A stretch of DNA of 64,000 nt from Corydoras sp. C115 (GCA_019802505.1 JAFMOC010000050.1:1260501-1324500), one strand, 5' to 3'. Positions 33,481-45,446 are shown, counted from the stretch's first letter. Numbers and translations: made by a program. Notes: a model not told the origin generated them from the sequence alone.

Positions 33481-34150
33481 CTATTGCTCAGTAGCAGTAA
33501 GCCAGCTGGCTCTAAAGCAGCTCCAATTATCCAGCCGCTCCATGTCTGTCGGGCTGCAGGAAAATGAGTGAGCACAGCTGAAGTTATATGGATGCGAATG
33601 GGGAAAACACTTTTAAGAAAGCATGTAGTCCTGCCTGGCATTAACAACTGGCATGAAAAATCCCCAGTGCTAAGCTGCCAGCCGGGTGTTCATAACAGCC
33701 AATTCAGACTTAAATCTTCCCTAAATAAGCTTGCTATTTACAAATAAGTGTTTTGGGTGAGCGCTGCTAATTAAGGGATTAGTTAGCAGAATTTTTTTTT
33801 TTTGCAAAAGTAGCAGCAGTTGTAGTTTTGCAGTTAAAGCTTTCTGTTAATGACCAGACGGTTGGGAATCCAAATCCCAGGACTGCCACCGTTAGGCGTT
33901 TAAGCAACACCTCATACTAACAACTGCTTTATTTAAGACCTTAATTAAACTCCATTTTTGTTGTACATCTTTTGTAGTCCTAATTGTCAGTCAAATGAAC
34001 ACTACACAGCAATCTGATCATTAGAATGAAGTCAGGCCAGACTGATGATGATGAAATTGATTTCTGTTTCTGGTACAGCTTAGCAGATTTATTCAAATGT
34101 TTATAGAAACAGACTCTCATACAGATTTATAAAACAGGTACTCCCGCTCC
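31766..34150. other. Long non-repetitive stretch
   Basis: 2.4 kb with no transposon landmark except a (CA)n at 33430-33478. 32890-33140 is C-rich and pyrimidine-rich. 33530-33800 is mixed in composition with 'gctgctaattaagggattag'. No convincing frame. Confidence 0.4.
33430..33478. repeat. (CA)n microsatellite
   Basis: About 23 CA units with early interruptions, after a CT-rich tract. Confidence 0.95.
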
Positions 34151-34151
34151 T

Positions 34152-34375
34152 TACATTACATTAGGTCATTTAGTAGGCACTTTAATCCAAAGCGACTAAC
34201 AAGTATCCCAACTTGATGGCTGGGATCAGAACAAAGTTACATACAGCAGCCCTAAAACATTGAGAGTTAACAGTCTTGCTCAAGGGTCTACAGAGATAAA
34301 TTTAGTAAATTCTGTGGGATTTGAACTCTCAACCTTTGGATTAATAGCCAACACCATAACCACTGAGCTACCCTA
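34152..34375 (-). mobile_element. tRNA SINE with L2-type tail, complete
   Basis: Tail 'catttagtaggcactttaat', body, and tRNA-like head ending 'aaccactgagctaccc'. B-box complement 'ggatttgaact' is slightly altered. Confidence 0.85.
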
Positions 34376-34394
34376 TCCCTCCACTGAGCTATCA

Positions 34395-34830
34395 CATCCC
34401 TAAATCTGATTGGCTAAGCCATTTGTCCAGCCTTTACTTTGTTGACAGTAATGCACACCTCTGAACGCTTCACATTCATATACATGTGTGATGTACATTA
34501 TTTTAATCATGCACATTTGATTGGAATACAGATAAATATAAACATATGATTCCTGACTAAATTGGTATCTTGTTCCTAAGCGATCAACGTGTACTTAAAA
34601 AATGAACTGTATTACGTTATTAATAATTCAGTTTGCAAACAACACAAATATGAATTAAGCCTTGTATTTAATTGTAGTGTTTTTGTAACCAAGTTATAAA
34701 AGTGATAATGCACTCGAGGTTGTGTATTATTGTGAATAATTTACAGTAAAGAGAAATAACATTAAAGAGAAGTAAAGTAAAGAGAAGTGACATTTATAAA
34801 TGAGATTTATTCACAATCAGAATACTTTAT
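34395..34830. mobile_element. Family C element, long copy
   Basis: 'aaatctgattggctaagcca' opens it. 'gcgatcaacgtgtactt' and 'gcactcgaggttgtgtatta' follow in the order seen at 60870-61350. The terminal hairpin is damaged. No coding capacity. Confidence 0.65.
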
Positions 34831-34962
34831 TAATCCCCGTATTGAAATTGCAGTTTTTGCAGATGTTCCATTTTTTTGTGCTAAATAAAAAAGATGAGTA
34901 AAGATTAACAATAAGGGCAATAAAATTAATCTAAAAATGCAAGATAATACAGAATTAATTAA

Positions 34963-34965
<3 letters not shown>

Positions 34966-35050
<85 letters not shown>
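34966..35050. repeat. (CT)n then (TA)n, interrupted by a Tc1 insertion
   Basis: About 20 CT and 23 TA units. The TA array appears again at 36276-36292 beyond the transposon, so the insertion used a TA inside the array. Confidence 0.9.
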
Positions 35051-35057
<7 letters not shown>

Positions 35058-35060
<3 letters not shown>

Positions 35061-36275
35061 TCACCGGCCACTTTATTAGGTACACCTGTCCAACTGCTCG
35101 TTAACACTTAATTTCTAATCAGCCAATCACATGGCGGCAACTCACATGGCGGCATGTAGACATGGTCAAGACAATCTCCTGCAGTTCAAACCGAGCATCA
35201 GTATGGGGAAGAAAGGTGATTTGAGTGCCTTTGAACGTGGCATGGTTGTTGGTGCCAGAAGGGCTGGTCTGAGTATTTCAGAAACTGCTGATCTACTGGG
35301 ATTTTCACGCACAACCATCTCTAGGGTTTACAGAGAATGGTCCGAAAAAGAAAAAACATCCAGTGAGCGGCAGTTCTGTGGGCGGAAATGCCTTGTTGAT
35401 GCCAGAGGTCAGAGGAGAATGCCCAGACTGGTTCGAGCTGATAGAAAGGCAACAGTGACTCAAATAGCCACCCGTTACAACCAAGGTAGGCAGAAGAGCA
35501 TCTCTGAACACACAGTACATCGAACTTTGAGGCAGATGGGCTACAGCAGCAGAAGACCACACCGGGTGCCACTCCTTTCAGCTAAGCACAGGAAACTGAG
35601 GCTACAATTTGCACAAGCTCATCAAAATTGGACAATAGAAGATTGGAAAAACGTTGCCTGGTCTGATGAGTCTCGATTTCTGCTGCGACATTCGGATGGT
35701 AGGGTCAGAATTTGGCGTGAACAACATGACAGCATGGATCCATCCTGCCTTGTATCAACGGTTCAGGCTGGTGGTGGTGGTGTCATGGTGTGGGGAATAT
35801 TTTCTTGGCACTCTTTGGGCCCCTTGGTACCAATTGAGCATCGTTGCAACGCCACAGCCTACCTGAGTATTGTTGCTGACCATGTCCATCCCTTTATGAC
35901 CACAATGTACCCAACATCTGATGGCTACTTTCAGCAGGATAATGCGCCATGTCATAAAGCTGGAATCATCTCAGACTGGTTTCTTGAACATGACAATGAG
36001 TTCACTGTACTCAAATGGCCTCCACAGTCACCAGATCTCAATCCAATAGAGCATCTTTGGGATGTGATGGAACGGGGGATTCGCATCATGGATGTGCAGC
36101 CGACAAATCTGCGGCAACTGTGTGATGCCATCATGTCAATATGGACCAAACTCTCTGAGGAATGCTTCCAGCACCTTGTTGAATCTATGTCACGAAGAAT
36201 TGAGGCAGTTCGGAAGGCAAAAGGGGGTCCAACCCGTTACTAGAATGGTGTACCTAATAAAGTGGCCGGTGAGTG
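35058..36275 (+). mobile_element. Complete Tc1-like DD36E transposon
   Basis: 1218 bp bounded by identical 29-bp inverted repeats starting 'cactcaccggccacttt' (35058-35086 and 36247-36275). The right flank has the expected TA. The left flank reads CA, which could be mutation or slippage in the adjoining AC/TA array. One gene fills it. Confidence 0.95.
35203..36243 (+). CDS. Tc1/mariner-family transposase, DD36E type
   Basis: Cut-and-paste DNA transposase that would bind the element's terminal repeats and act in the nucleus. Numbering follows the upstream ATG at 35131 (370 residues). The ATG at 35203 (MGKKGDLS) is preferred because family homology starts there, giving 346 residues, normal for the family. 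A first helix-turn-helix lies at 47-70 (LSISETADLLGFSRTTISRV) and a second at about 98-136. A basic segment lies at 139-155 (SSRRPHRVP to AKHRK), and a glycine-rich box at 213-222. The catalytic triad is complete: D179 in AWSDES, D270 in FQQDNAPCH and E307 in DLNPIEHLW. The D-to-E gap is 36 residues, not the 34 of classical Tc1, which matches the group described as DD36E/Incomer (name from memory). No stop or frameshift. TAG falls 3 bp before the right inverted repeat. Confidence 0.93.
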   Translation: MGKKGDLSAFERGMVVGARRAGLSISETADLLGFSRTTISRVYREWSEKEKTSSERQFCGRKCLVDARGQRRMPRLVRADRKATVTQIATRYNQGRQKSISEHTVHRTLRQMGYSSRRPHRVPLLSAKHRKLRLQFAQAHQNWTIEDWKNVAWSDESRFLLRHSDGRVRIWREQHDSMDPSCLVSTVQAGGGGVMVWGIFSWHSLGPLVPIEHRCNATAYLSIVADHVHPFMTTMYPTSDGYFQQDNAPCHKAGIISDWFLEHDNEFTVLKWPPQSPDLNPIEHLWDVMERGIRIMDVQPTNLRQLCDAIMSIWTKLSEECFQHLVESMSRRIEAVRKAKGGPTRY

Positions 36276-36276
36276 T

Positions 36277-37635
36277 ATATACATATATATACTTTGAAAC
36301 ATAATGCACATGTCTCATACCAATAAAGAGTTAACAAGAGTCTCAGTTCATAAGACTGATTTATGAAAAATTAAAAGAATATTCTTGCTGATTTTTTTTT
36401 TTTTTTTTAAATGCCGAAGACTAATAGAAATTGAGTAGATTTAAATAAATGTTCTAATGATAATGTATGAGTTCATCCATCTTTATATACGCAAGCCAAC
36501 TACACCCATACATTGCAACAGTGTTTTTTATTTTTATTTATTTATTTCATTTTTTATCTTGTTACATCATATTCAGTTTTCCTGCCAGAGATTAATATCA
36601 GGAATCAATATATGACTTTTTATCACAGGTAATTATGTTGTTAATTAATATCAGGGTGAATGATAAAGCCTTATTTAAGGTTGCAGAATCTCTAGCAAGG
36701 ACAAACTATGACCTTCTATTCATTCTACCGGATAATCCTACTCCCCGGGTCCCAAAAACCCAGTGTCCCCCCTACCTTGTTCACTTCAGAACATCAGCCC
36801 CCTTTACTTGTTCTCACCTCCTCTGCCTCGTCGCAACTCCGTTGCCATGGTAACATGAAGATGAAAAGACTTACTCATAGATTAAATGAAAGATCTGAAG
36901 TATGGAAAAAAGAACAGAGTTACATGTGCTTTGAATTATGTTCCCTAAATTTATGTAGATATCAGCGTTTTTATCTTAGCTGTGGGTCCCAGGTCGATTT
37001 TATGAAAAACGTTGGTCTGGGCATGCGTGTGTGTGTGTGTGTGTGTGTGTGTTCTCGTGTTTGTGTGTGTGCGTGGAGTCACAGCTTTACAGATTTCAGC
37101 ATTTTAAGGCTTTTGTTTATGATTATTTATTCAGTGCTACAAATTTCAAACGTCCTAGCAAGAACCTACACATGATTTAGCACAGCAACACAGATTAATA
37201 GAGCAGAGTGGACAGAATCATTTGTCAAAACCCTGGTCAGTGTGTGTGTGTGTGTGTGTCTGTGGAAATATTACTAGAAATGCATTTCGAAACACACTGC
37301 ACAGATGAGTAAACCATTGACGATCAGCATTACTGACAACAAAGGAAGTGATTTTTTACTAGTCACTTTTAGTGTGTGTGTGTGTGTGTGTGTACATTAT
37401 AAAGACGTTGACAGCTGATGTCAGCATCTTGTCAATCATACTTCTACTCCCACCCCTTCTGTAAAATAAATGGTTGCATATGAATATAATGTAAACATAT
37501 TTCCAAATAATGCAGACATAAGGATAATGCCACGATTTATTAAGAAAGCAAAAAGCAAATGCACAATTAATAATCTAGAATGACCTACCATTTATTTAAA
37601 TGATCAGTCAAACATGAAATGGCAATAGAAGTTAC
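36277..37635. other. Non-repetitive spacer with GT runs
   Basis: GT microsatellites at 37027-37052, 37240-37262 and 37373-37393. Otherwise no repeat landmark. The 155-residue frame at 36708-37175 reads through a GT run and looks like chance. Confidence 0.4.
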
Positions 37636-37639
37636 TGTG

Positions 37640-38148
37640 AAGTCATTTCGTCACTGTGTGTGTGTGTGGCCTCACCACCACTCCATCTTATGTAGATGAA
37701 CGTTGTAGTTTTATAATTACAGACTGTAGTCCATCTGTGTTCTTTGTTTTTGTCTGTCCCCTGTTGGTTCTCTGTTCTTTATTGGTCAGGAACATCACAG
37801 AACAGGTATCATTTGGGTGGTGGGTTGTTTATTGGCAGTGACACTTATGTGGTGAGGGGGTTTTAGTGCAGCACTGCTGCTGTAGTTTCATCTAAACACC
37901 TCAGTGACACTGCTGGGATAGGAATAATGCACCCAATAATGCCAACCAAATCATACATGGTCTGTGGTGGTACTATTGGGGTTCTGATCATTAGAACAGA
38001 GAACACAGTATGCACTGTAGTCCACAAACAGAATGTTGTAGATTGTAGAACTACAAAGTCCATCTTTACAGTAAGTGGAACTGAGAACATGGACAATAAG
38101 TGGAGCAAAAAGGAGACTGGTCGAAACTTTTGACTGCTACAGTAAAGT
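37640..38148. mobile_element. Foldback MITE (family M), reverse, full copy
   Basis: From the arm 'gaacgttgtagttttataat' through the core 'gcagcactgctgctg' to arm 'actacaaagtccatct' and end 'gaaacttttgactgctacag'. The best copy for comparing both arms. Confidence 0.8.
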
Positions 38149-38811
38149 CAAAAGCAAAATGCTACAATACAATAACATTTAACCTAATAATTCACAATTA
38201 AACATTTTTTGTGACACCATGTTCACTTTAATGTTGACACAGTGTTTAAATGTGATAAAATCAGTTCATTGATATATTTAAAAAATTTTTTAACAATATT
38301 TGTAAATTAGTTTGAGCTAAACTTCCAGTTTCTAAAAATTGTGTACATTGAACATTATCTTTATTGTCATTAAACCTGGTATAACAAAATTAATATGCAC
38401 TACATTGATGTAGTTACAAAGAATAAGTTTAATAAATTTAAACAAATTTAAATTTAATACAATTTTATAAATAAGTATAACTTTATAAATAATAATGTGA
38501 ATGAACATATTTTATCAAATAAGGATATACAGAAATAACAAATAACACACATACAAACTGAACCTCATGTTCAACTCAGCTTTATCTATACAATAAAACA
38601 ATAAAACAATACAAACCAATGTAAAATCATGGTGTGTTAAAAGCCAAAATGTAAAAATGTGTAAAAATGTGTTGGTGGAAAAAAGTGGGGGAAAAATGCA
38701 CATAGCTCTGACTAAAAACTAGAATACTGCACAATGGAAAAATAATGCAATTTAATCAAGTTATCTTTAAAATAATAAAAAAATATTTATTTTGTGCTAT
38801 TTAGTACTTTA
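38149..38811. other. AT-rich spacer
   Basis: Strongly AT-rich. No repeat or coding signature recognised. Confidence 0.35.
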
Positions 38812-38992
38812 CTGCAGTGAAGTAAAATTGTGGAAGAATGGTTCAGGGAACAGGAGACATCTTTGTTACACTTGGATTGTCCACCACAGAGTCGAGACCT
38901 GAACACCTTCAAGATCTTGATTAAAAAAAATACAAATTTGGACAGAAATAAATTGGGTGACATTGCAGAAGTGATGCCCCAGTGAAATTTCT
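38812..38992 (+). pseudogene. Tc1-like transposase remnant, decayed copy 3 (clade T)
   Basis: 'gtggaagaatggttcaggga', 'gtccaccacagagtcgagac' and 'gacattgcagaagtgatgcc' follow the order of the clade T C-terminal half. The segment holding the catalytic glutamate is deleted or frameshifted. Confidence 0.6.
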
Positions 38993-39507
38993 GTTCTAAA
39001 TGTGAATGTAAACAATACCATTTTTTAATCCAAAGCAATTTATCTTTCACAGCATTCTTAAGATCCCACCTTGGCAACATCAGACTCAGGTTATAAACAT
39101 CGAGGCTTTGCATTATAAAAAAAAAACTGAACGTATTTAAATATGTAGCTTGGTGGTTAGAGTGTTGCACTTTCATTCTGAAAGCTGTGGGTTTAAACTT
39201 TTGTTCAGTTTTGGTTTCTAAATGAGCTGATTACTTGTCTCTGGCATAATGAAAGCAAGAAAAACAATAAAGTCTCTAATGTACTGGTCCTTAAAGACCA
39301 GAATTGAGAAATGCTGCTTTAGAAGGAATGCTGCTCACAAAAATACATTTTTTCCATGCTGTGTGAGTTCTCTTTTACCCCAGATTCCCACTTCTGTGAA
39401 ATGTTTTGAGTAGAATTATAAAACCCATTAGATTATCCACTGTTTCAGAAATAATTAGGAATATGGTTAAATTTTTCCTAAAACTACAATGTAAATGAGA
39501 TCATTTC
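38993..39507. other. Non-repetitive spacer
   Basis: No repeat landmark recognised. Confidence 0.3.
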
Positions 39508-39698
39508 AGCATAAGGTCATTTAGCAGATGCTTTTATTCAAAGCGACATACAATTATGCCAACTTGATGACTGAGTTTGGATCACAGGGCTGGCTATAAT
39601 ATAGTATTCATGAAGCTATGAGGTTAAAGGCTCAAGGAGCCATGTTAGAAACTTCAGAGGACCTGGGATTTAAACCCCAAAACCAATAAGCTACCATA
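39508..39698 (-). mobile_element. tRNA SINE with L2-type tail
   Basis: Tail 'agcagatgcttttattcaaa'. Head ends 'caataagctacc', with several changes and a shortened body. Confidence 0.75.
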
Positions 39699-39764
39699 AC
39701 AACTTGTTTGTAAAATTAAACATTTTTTTAAATTTGTAAAATTACAAATTAAAGCTTTGAACTC

Positions 39765-39960
39765 AGAGATGCTGCCCGGCCTCAAGGAGGAAGAGTCCCC
39801 TTCTAAGCCTTGGTCCTCCCAAGGTTTCTTCTCTAAATTAACAACATAGTATTTTTTTGTTTGTTTGTTTTTTTTTTTCCCCTTGCCACTGTTCCTTCAG
39901 CTTACCTGAACATGAACTTAGATTCTACTTAAGGTCAATGATGATGCTATAGCATACAAA
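39765..39960. mobile_element. Possible repeat E fragment with poly-T
   Basis: 'cctcccaaggtttcttctct' through 'ccttgccactgttcc' resembles the complement of repeat E (48715 and 63735: 'gtggcaag', 'agaaacctt'). Weak. Confidence 0.4.
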
Positions 39961-40086
39961 GACAGTTTATGGCAAATACATACTGTATGTCCACATTTGG
40001 GGCAAGAGCTGCAAACGGCCATTTCCTGTGCTATAAAGATTGTAAAAAAAAGTGGGATTTATCTGGGCAGATTCTTTTTCCATTTC

Positions 40087-40590
40087 CATTTAGTCATTTA
40101 GCAGAAGCTTTCATCCAAAGCGACTTACAAATGAGAGAACAACACGTCTGTAATTAAAGGAAAAAACGGCTACACTCTATGCCACTTTTTTATTATTATT
40201 ATTTTTTTTTCATATCAACTGTTTGTGTAAGAGGTGTGTTTTGAGTTCTTTCTTGAAGATGATAAATTACTCTGTCTTATGGACAGAGTTGAGAAGATAG
40301 TTCCACCATTGATCAGTGGTGAACGCGGAGTGAGAATTAGCACCATGCTGAGGTTAAATCACCCGGCGACATTCATCACTAGAGCAATGTGAACGAGTCG
40401 GAGTGTATTTTGGGAATATAGAGTAAAGGTAAGAGGGGGCCGATCCAGAGATTGTTCTGTAGATCAGAGTCAGTGCCACTGAATAAGAGAGGAGTAATGG
40501 AGTTGCGTGAGTTCTCTTGGGTTGGTTGGCCACAAGTTGTAATGCAGAGTTTTTGTTGGCTTTGAATGCTTGCCTGTTTAAAACATATAA
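40087..40590 (-). pseudogene. L2-like LINE 3' end, copy 1
   Basis: Minus strand: RT C-terminal sequence with ALQLVANQPKRTHATPLL, then YRTISGSAPSYL and KYTPTRSHCSSDE. A stop and a frame change follow before LKTHLLHKQ. The 3' tail is the complement of 'agcagaagctttcatccaaa'. 5'-truncated and inactive. Confidence 0.75.
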
Positions 40591-40831
40591 ATTATAAAAA
40601 TATACTTTCACTTTAAAAAAAAAATAAACATTGTAAAAAAGTTAAGGTTGATGGTTGGGAATGTAGATTCATCTCCACATTGTTCTCTAATGTTTAAAAG
40701 TATACTGGCCCACTCCAGATTTAGTATTATTTTAATGGTGGCTAATTCTCAGCACTCCAGTGAGATTGCATGGTGGTGTTTTTGTGTGTGTTGGCTGGTT
40801 CAAGTGGGGTTCTTTGCAGTTCTACAATTTC

Positions 40832-41053
40832 ATTACATTACATTTGGTCATTTATCAGATGCTTTTATTCAATTCGACTTACAAGTATCCCAACTGGATG
40901 GTGAGGATTACAGCACAGGGTTGGCCACAGAACCCAATGAGGGTTAAGGATCTTGCTCAAGTACTCCCATTAGTGAGTAACTTCAGTGGACCTGGATTTG
41001 AACCCACAAACTTTAGATTGCTATCCCAACATCCTAACCACTGAGCTACCAAG
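40832..41053 (-). mobile_element. tRNA SINE with L2-type tail, complete
   Basis: Tail 'catttatcagatgctttta'. B-box complement 'ggatttgaacc'. A-box complement 'ccactgagcta'. It abuts a family M MITE that lacks its left end. Confidence 0.88.
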
Positions 41054-41059
41054 CCAACA

Positions 41060-41448
41060 CCTGGGGACTACAGTATATACTGTGTACTCTGTTCTCTAAT
41101 GGTCAGGACTATATAATAGTACCACCACAGAGCAGGTATTATTTGGTTGGTGCATTATTCCTTCCAGCAGTGTCAATGAGGTGTTTAAATGAAACTACAG
41201 CAGCACTGCTGTGCAAAAAAAACATCACTGCATCAGTGTCACTGCAAAACTGCAAATAAACAATCCACCACCTAATTTATACCTGTTCTGTGATGGCCCC
41301 AAACCAACAAGAGGCTAACAAATACAAAGAAAACAGATGGACTACAGTTTGTAATTGTAAAACTACAAAGTCAATCTATATGGTAAGTGGAAAAAAAAGA
41401 CAATGAAGCAAGAAGGGGACATGTCCAAACTTTTGACTGCTACTGTGT
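41060..41448. mobile_element. Foldback MITE (family M), left end missing
   Basis: From 'gggactacagtatatactgt' to 'ccaaacttttgactgctact'. Same orientation as the 10637 copy. Confidence 0.8.
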
Positions 41449-42470
41449 GTATATGTGTGTGTGTGTGTGTATATATATATTCATAGAAAGAGAGAAACTA
41501 ATACAATTGGATTGTTAACATGTCATTCACAAACCCATGGTGCTGGAACTAAAATATACAGGTTTGATAAGAGACTAATGTTGGTTGCAACAGCTTCTGG
41601 TGGAGATTAGATTCTGGCTGGTCTTTCCTAGGACATCTGAATGTTAAAGAACATCCCTTTCCCCTAGAGAAACCCAGCTATCTGGCCTGCGGATGAGCAG
41701 AGAGCCAGGGAAACGCTCAGTATGTCCCCTGGTGTGACTGTCAGACCGTACCACTCTCTGAGCTTGGCTTATTTATGGGGTGCCATGTCAACTAGATGAA
41801 TAAATAAGTGAATTAGAGGGCTTTTGGTGAACACTGATCTCTGCATTGTGGCTTTATTAAAGGCCACTACCTAGTATGCCGTCTGTGGAAGAGTTTCTGA
41901 CTGTGGTTAATAGATAACACGGTGGGAGACTGCAGCGAAAAAAAAGCATCAGCCTGTCATATTTAGGATTTATCGACTGCTGTTCTCCCAGAAGAACTTA
42001 AAGATTAACCAGGCTGCCTTTGTGCTGCCTGCACTCACCTTTGTTCCAGTAGATCCTTCTGAAATGGAATACACACACACACACACATATATATAAATGG
42101 AGACACACATGCACACACACACTGGATGCGCCGGCATGCACATTTACCTGAACACGTATCACGCTTCCGGGCCGAGTCATACATAACTCAGCAGGCTCAG
42201 ACAGGTCAACGCACTGAAGTCATCATGATGGAGGTCACTGTGCGTAAATATCACACCTGGTAATGTGTCAGCAGCGTAATGTGTGTAAAAATGGCCCGTC
42301 GGGGAGCCACGACAAAATAAAACCGGCACGGCAGGAGCAAGGTTCAGCCTGTCGCTATTTTGACAAGTCTTTACGACTCAATTTAGTGCACAAGGAAATA
42401 AAAAAGCCCTTTTCAAAGTAGAGCTTAGATGAGTTATAGCACGTTGGAAAGAGGGAACTGTATGTAAAAT

Positions 42471-42505
<35 letters not shown>

Positions 42506-43620
42506 AGGTCATTCAGAAGCACTGAGAAAACAAGAACAGGCAACAGAACCAGAGAAATTGAGAAAGAACCGAGTAAGAAGAGTGAGAGAAACAAATAAAA
42601 AATCAATAGATGCAAAAGGAGAGAAAACCAGACCGAGACTTGCGTTTCAAATGACGCGAGGTAAATTTAGGGTTGTTCCAGGACAAGTGCGGCTGCTGGA
42701 GACTTACTTTTTACACAGGTTGGCTTTTCAACCCGCCTCTAAAAAACTTCATTTAGGGAGTTAAAGACTTGATGAAAGAATTAATCTAATTCAAAGTGAA
42801 TAATTAGATGGATGGGACTTTCCTCCCAATATGGAGCTGGAGCTGGTGCTGTTTATCTTCCTCTTCTGGTTGGCTCATTAGGGATTGTCACAGCCAGAAA
42901 TGGAAGACTTATTTAGATCCCTAATTTAAATAAAAGGTAGAAATGCCACAATATAAAATGTCTCGTTACTATTAAATCCTAGATTAATTTTAGCTCGGCA
43001 GCCACACCGGACTACCCAGGTAGAAAGATTTTTCTAGCCCAGATCTGACTCCCAACCCCTATTTTCCTTTGGCCTACTTGCAGAATGGATTGATGACACT
43101 TGAGCAAATGTGGGCCACATACAAACCAGATTAGGGCAGCAGCTCACCTGTACAGAGCAATGTTTCTTATTCTTAATCACACTTAAATTTTTTGGAGCAT
43201 GTAAACCATATGGACCATGTTTTGTTATATATGGGCTGCTTTTGGCTTTTATACAAGTAGCGTGTCATGGCTGCCAAACATGGACCATGTGTTTTAGGAC
43301 ATATGGACCCTTTAGATGTTTTCATTTAAGGGGTACCTATAGCTAACATGCAGTTTGCCAGTGTGGACATTTGGCAGTGCTATATCTAAGCCATATGTCC
43401 CACTTCTGTATGCATTCTGGGTTATAGGACCTGGAATACTTTTCCATATTAATAACAGGACAAACAAAATACTGTTTGTATTTCTCATTTTCTAACAACT
43501 TTTTTTCTACCTGACAACAATGAGGATTATACTCCAAATTCAGAATCATCTGTTTTGGGATATTTTATTAACCCCCAGGGGGAAACTGTAGAATTCTTAG
43601 CAACGTCCACTTTACCAGCT
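41449..43620. other. Long non-repetitive stretch, candidate regulatory region
   Basis: 2.2 kb. Short GT/TA, CA and GA microsatellites occur at 41455, 42071 and 42480. 41600-41980 and 42640-42900 have mixed composition without repeat landmarks. 43090-43430 has recurring 'catatggacc' motifs that may be an old repeat. No convincing frame. Confidence 0.35.
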
Positions 43621-43635
43621 CTCATACACTGAGAT

Positions 43636-43977
43636 CCATCCATTATCTTCCGCTTTATCCTATATTAGGGTCGTGGGAGGGTTCTCCATGCCTATCCAGG
43701 GAGAACGTTTTGGGCGCTGGGCAGATACAACCAGGACGGGGCACCAATCTATCGCTGGGCACTCACTCACTTACACAGACACACTCTATATGAGGCAATT
43801 TGAAAAATTCAGTTGAACTTCATCCATGTTTTTGGACTGTGGGAGGAAACTGGAGAACCCGGAGGAAACCCATGCATACACGGTAAGAACATGGAAACTC
43901 CACCCAGATTGGGATTCGAACCAGGATTCCCTAGCGCTGAGAGGCGAATGTGCTAACCACTAAGCCACCATGCTGCC
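43636..43977 (-). mobile_element. V-SINE, full length, 15-bp target duplication
   Basis: Flanked by 'ctcatacactgagat' at 43621-43635 and 43978-43992, both perfect. Tail CCATCCATT to head 'aagccaccatgctgcc'. Confidence 0.97.
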
Positions 43978-44196
43978 CTCATACACTGAGATGATTCACA
44001 AACTTCCTCATTCACTACTTACCACGAAGCATTTACTGCGTAGTATACTGTAAAATGACAAAGCATCCAATAGCCTGAAACCATTTTGGACAAAACATCA
44101 AATGCTGATTCATGAAATTGCAACATGTTTGTGACTGCTTTTCTGCCACATGACCAAACATAAACCACTTACACATTTCTACAGAAATATAAAGCA

Positions 44197-44366
44197 GGGG
44201 CAATTCAGAGTAACCAATCCATCATGTTTTTTGGACTGTGAGAGAAAACTGAAAAAACCCACATGGACACGGGGAGAACATGAAAACTTCTCCCAGATCA
44301 GGATTCAAACCTGGATCCCCAGTGTTGAGAGGTGGACGTGTTATCCATAACACCACCCTGCCGCTT
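44197..44366 (-). mobile_element. V-SINE, head half
   Basis: 'aggggcaattcagagtaacc' to 'acaccaccctgccgc'. Several small deletions in the central domain. Confidence 0.8.
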
Positions 44367-45083
44367 GTACACCAAAGTTACTTTATTGGGGTTGGGTGGT
44401 TTTCTGTAGACACCCTATTATTATATTTCTTTTTTTTTATAAAAGTTAGCAAGATTGCACAACATATTCAAGTGTTGGCCTCCTGATTCTATTTGCTTAT
44501 AAAGACTGGGCACATGATGCAATATCACAGTTTAGCTTTTGTCTGAGGTGTGTGAACAAGCTATTTATAAAGGGCACTTGGGTTTGTGGAGTCAAGCAGT
44601 AGCTCATTAATAGTCTTTGGCATCAGTACCAGCATATTTAAGTTGAAAAGCTCTACTGGCGTTTGACATGATGCTAGAGTTCCAGGAGCAGGGGGGTGAA
44701 GACCACTGAATAGAAATAATTGTTCAGATCTCATGCGGTGCCTCTATACGGCCAGAAATCGAGCTCTCCAAGAGCAGAGTTAACGAACACTGATTTTGGA
44801 ATACCCTCATTGTCACAGAAACAGTGACCTCTATAGTGTGTTCAAAGGCACTAGGGTTAAAAAGAAAAGAAGCAAAAGGCTAAATTTAGTCCCTCCATGT
44901 TGCCCTGGTCAAACCCTGTCAATGGGTTGGTGAAAGGAATAGGTCACTGTTGCGTGTTACGTTATGATAAAGCTATCACATGGTTGTTGTAATGAACATT
45001 GAATGGATTGGGTTGGGGAGGGGGGGACGATGACCTTTTATTGACCTTCATATTGAAATAATGACACAATTTTTTTGTGGAAA
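44367..45083. other. Non-repetitive spacer
   Basis: No repeat landmark or convincing frame. Confidence 0.35.
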
Positions 45084-45095
45084 GACCTTTACCAT

Positions 45096-45434
45096 GGGTG
45101 GCTTAGTGGTTAGCACGTTTGCCTCTCAGTGCTAGGGATTCCCGGTTCGAATCCCCATCTGGTGGAGTTTCCATGCTCTCCCCGTGTCTGCGTGGGTTTC
45201 CTCCGGGTTCTCCGGTTTCCTCCCACAGTCCAAAAACATGGATCAAGTCAATTGAGTTCTCCAAATTGCCCAATATAGAGTGTATCTGTGTGAGTGAGTG
45301 TGTGCTCAGCGATAGATTGGCGTCCTGTCCTGGATGTATCTCCCCAGTGCTTGACATTCTCCCCTGGATGGGCATGGCGAACCCCCCCGCAACCCTAATA
45401 GTGGATGAAGCGGAAGATAATGGATGGATGGATG
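45096..45434 (+). mobile_element. V-SINE, full length, 12-bp target duplication
   Basis: Flanked by 'gacctttaccat' at 45084-45095 and 45435-45446. A box exact, B box 'ggttcgaatcc' exact. Confidence 0.97.
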
Positions 45435-45446
45435 GACCTTTACCAT

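Noticed and set aside
36708..37175. 155-residue frame
   Set aside because: It crosses a GT microsatellite (a run of VCVCVC) and shows no protein pattern.
40648..41044. Frames of 94-99 residues
   Set aside because: They run through a tRNA SINE.
42474..42764. Basic, arginine- and glutamate-rich frame of 96 residues
   Set aside because: It starts in a GA microsatellite that reads as RERERE. The rest has no recognised domain.
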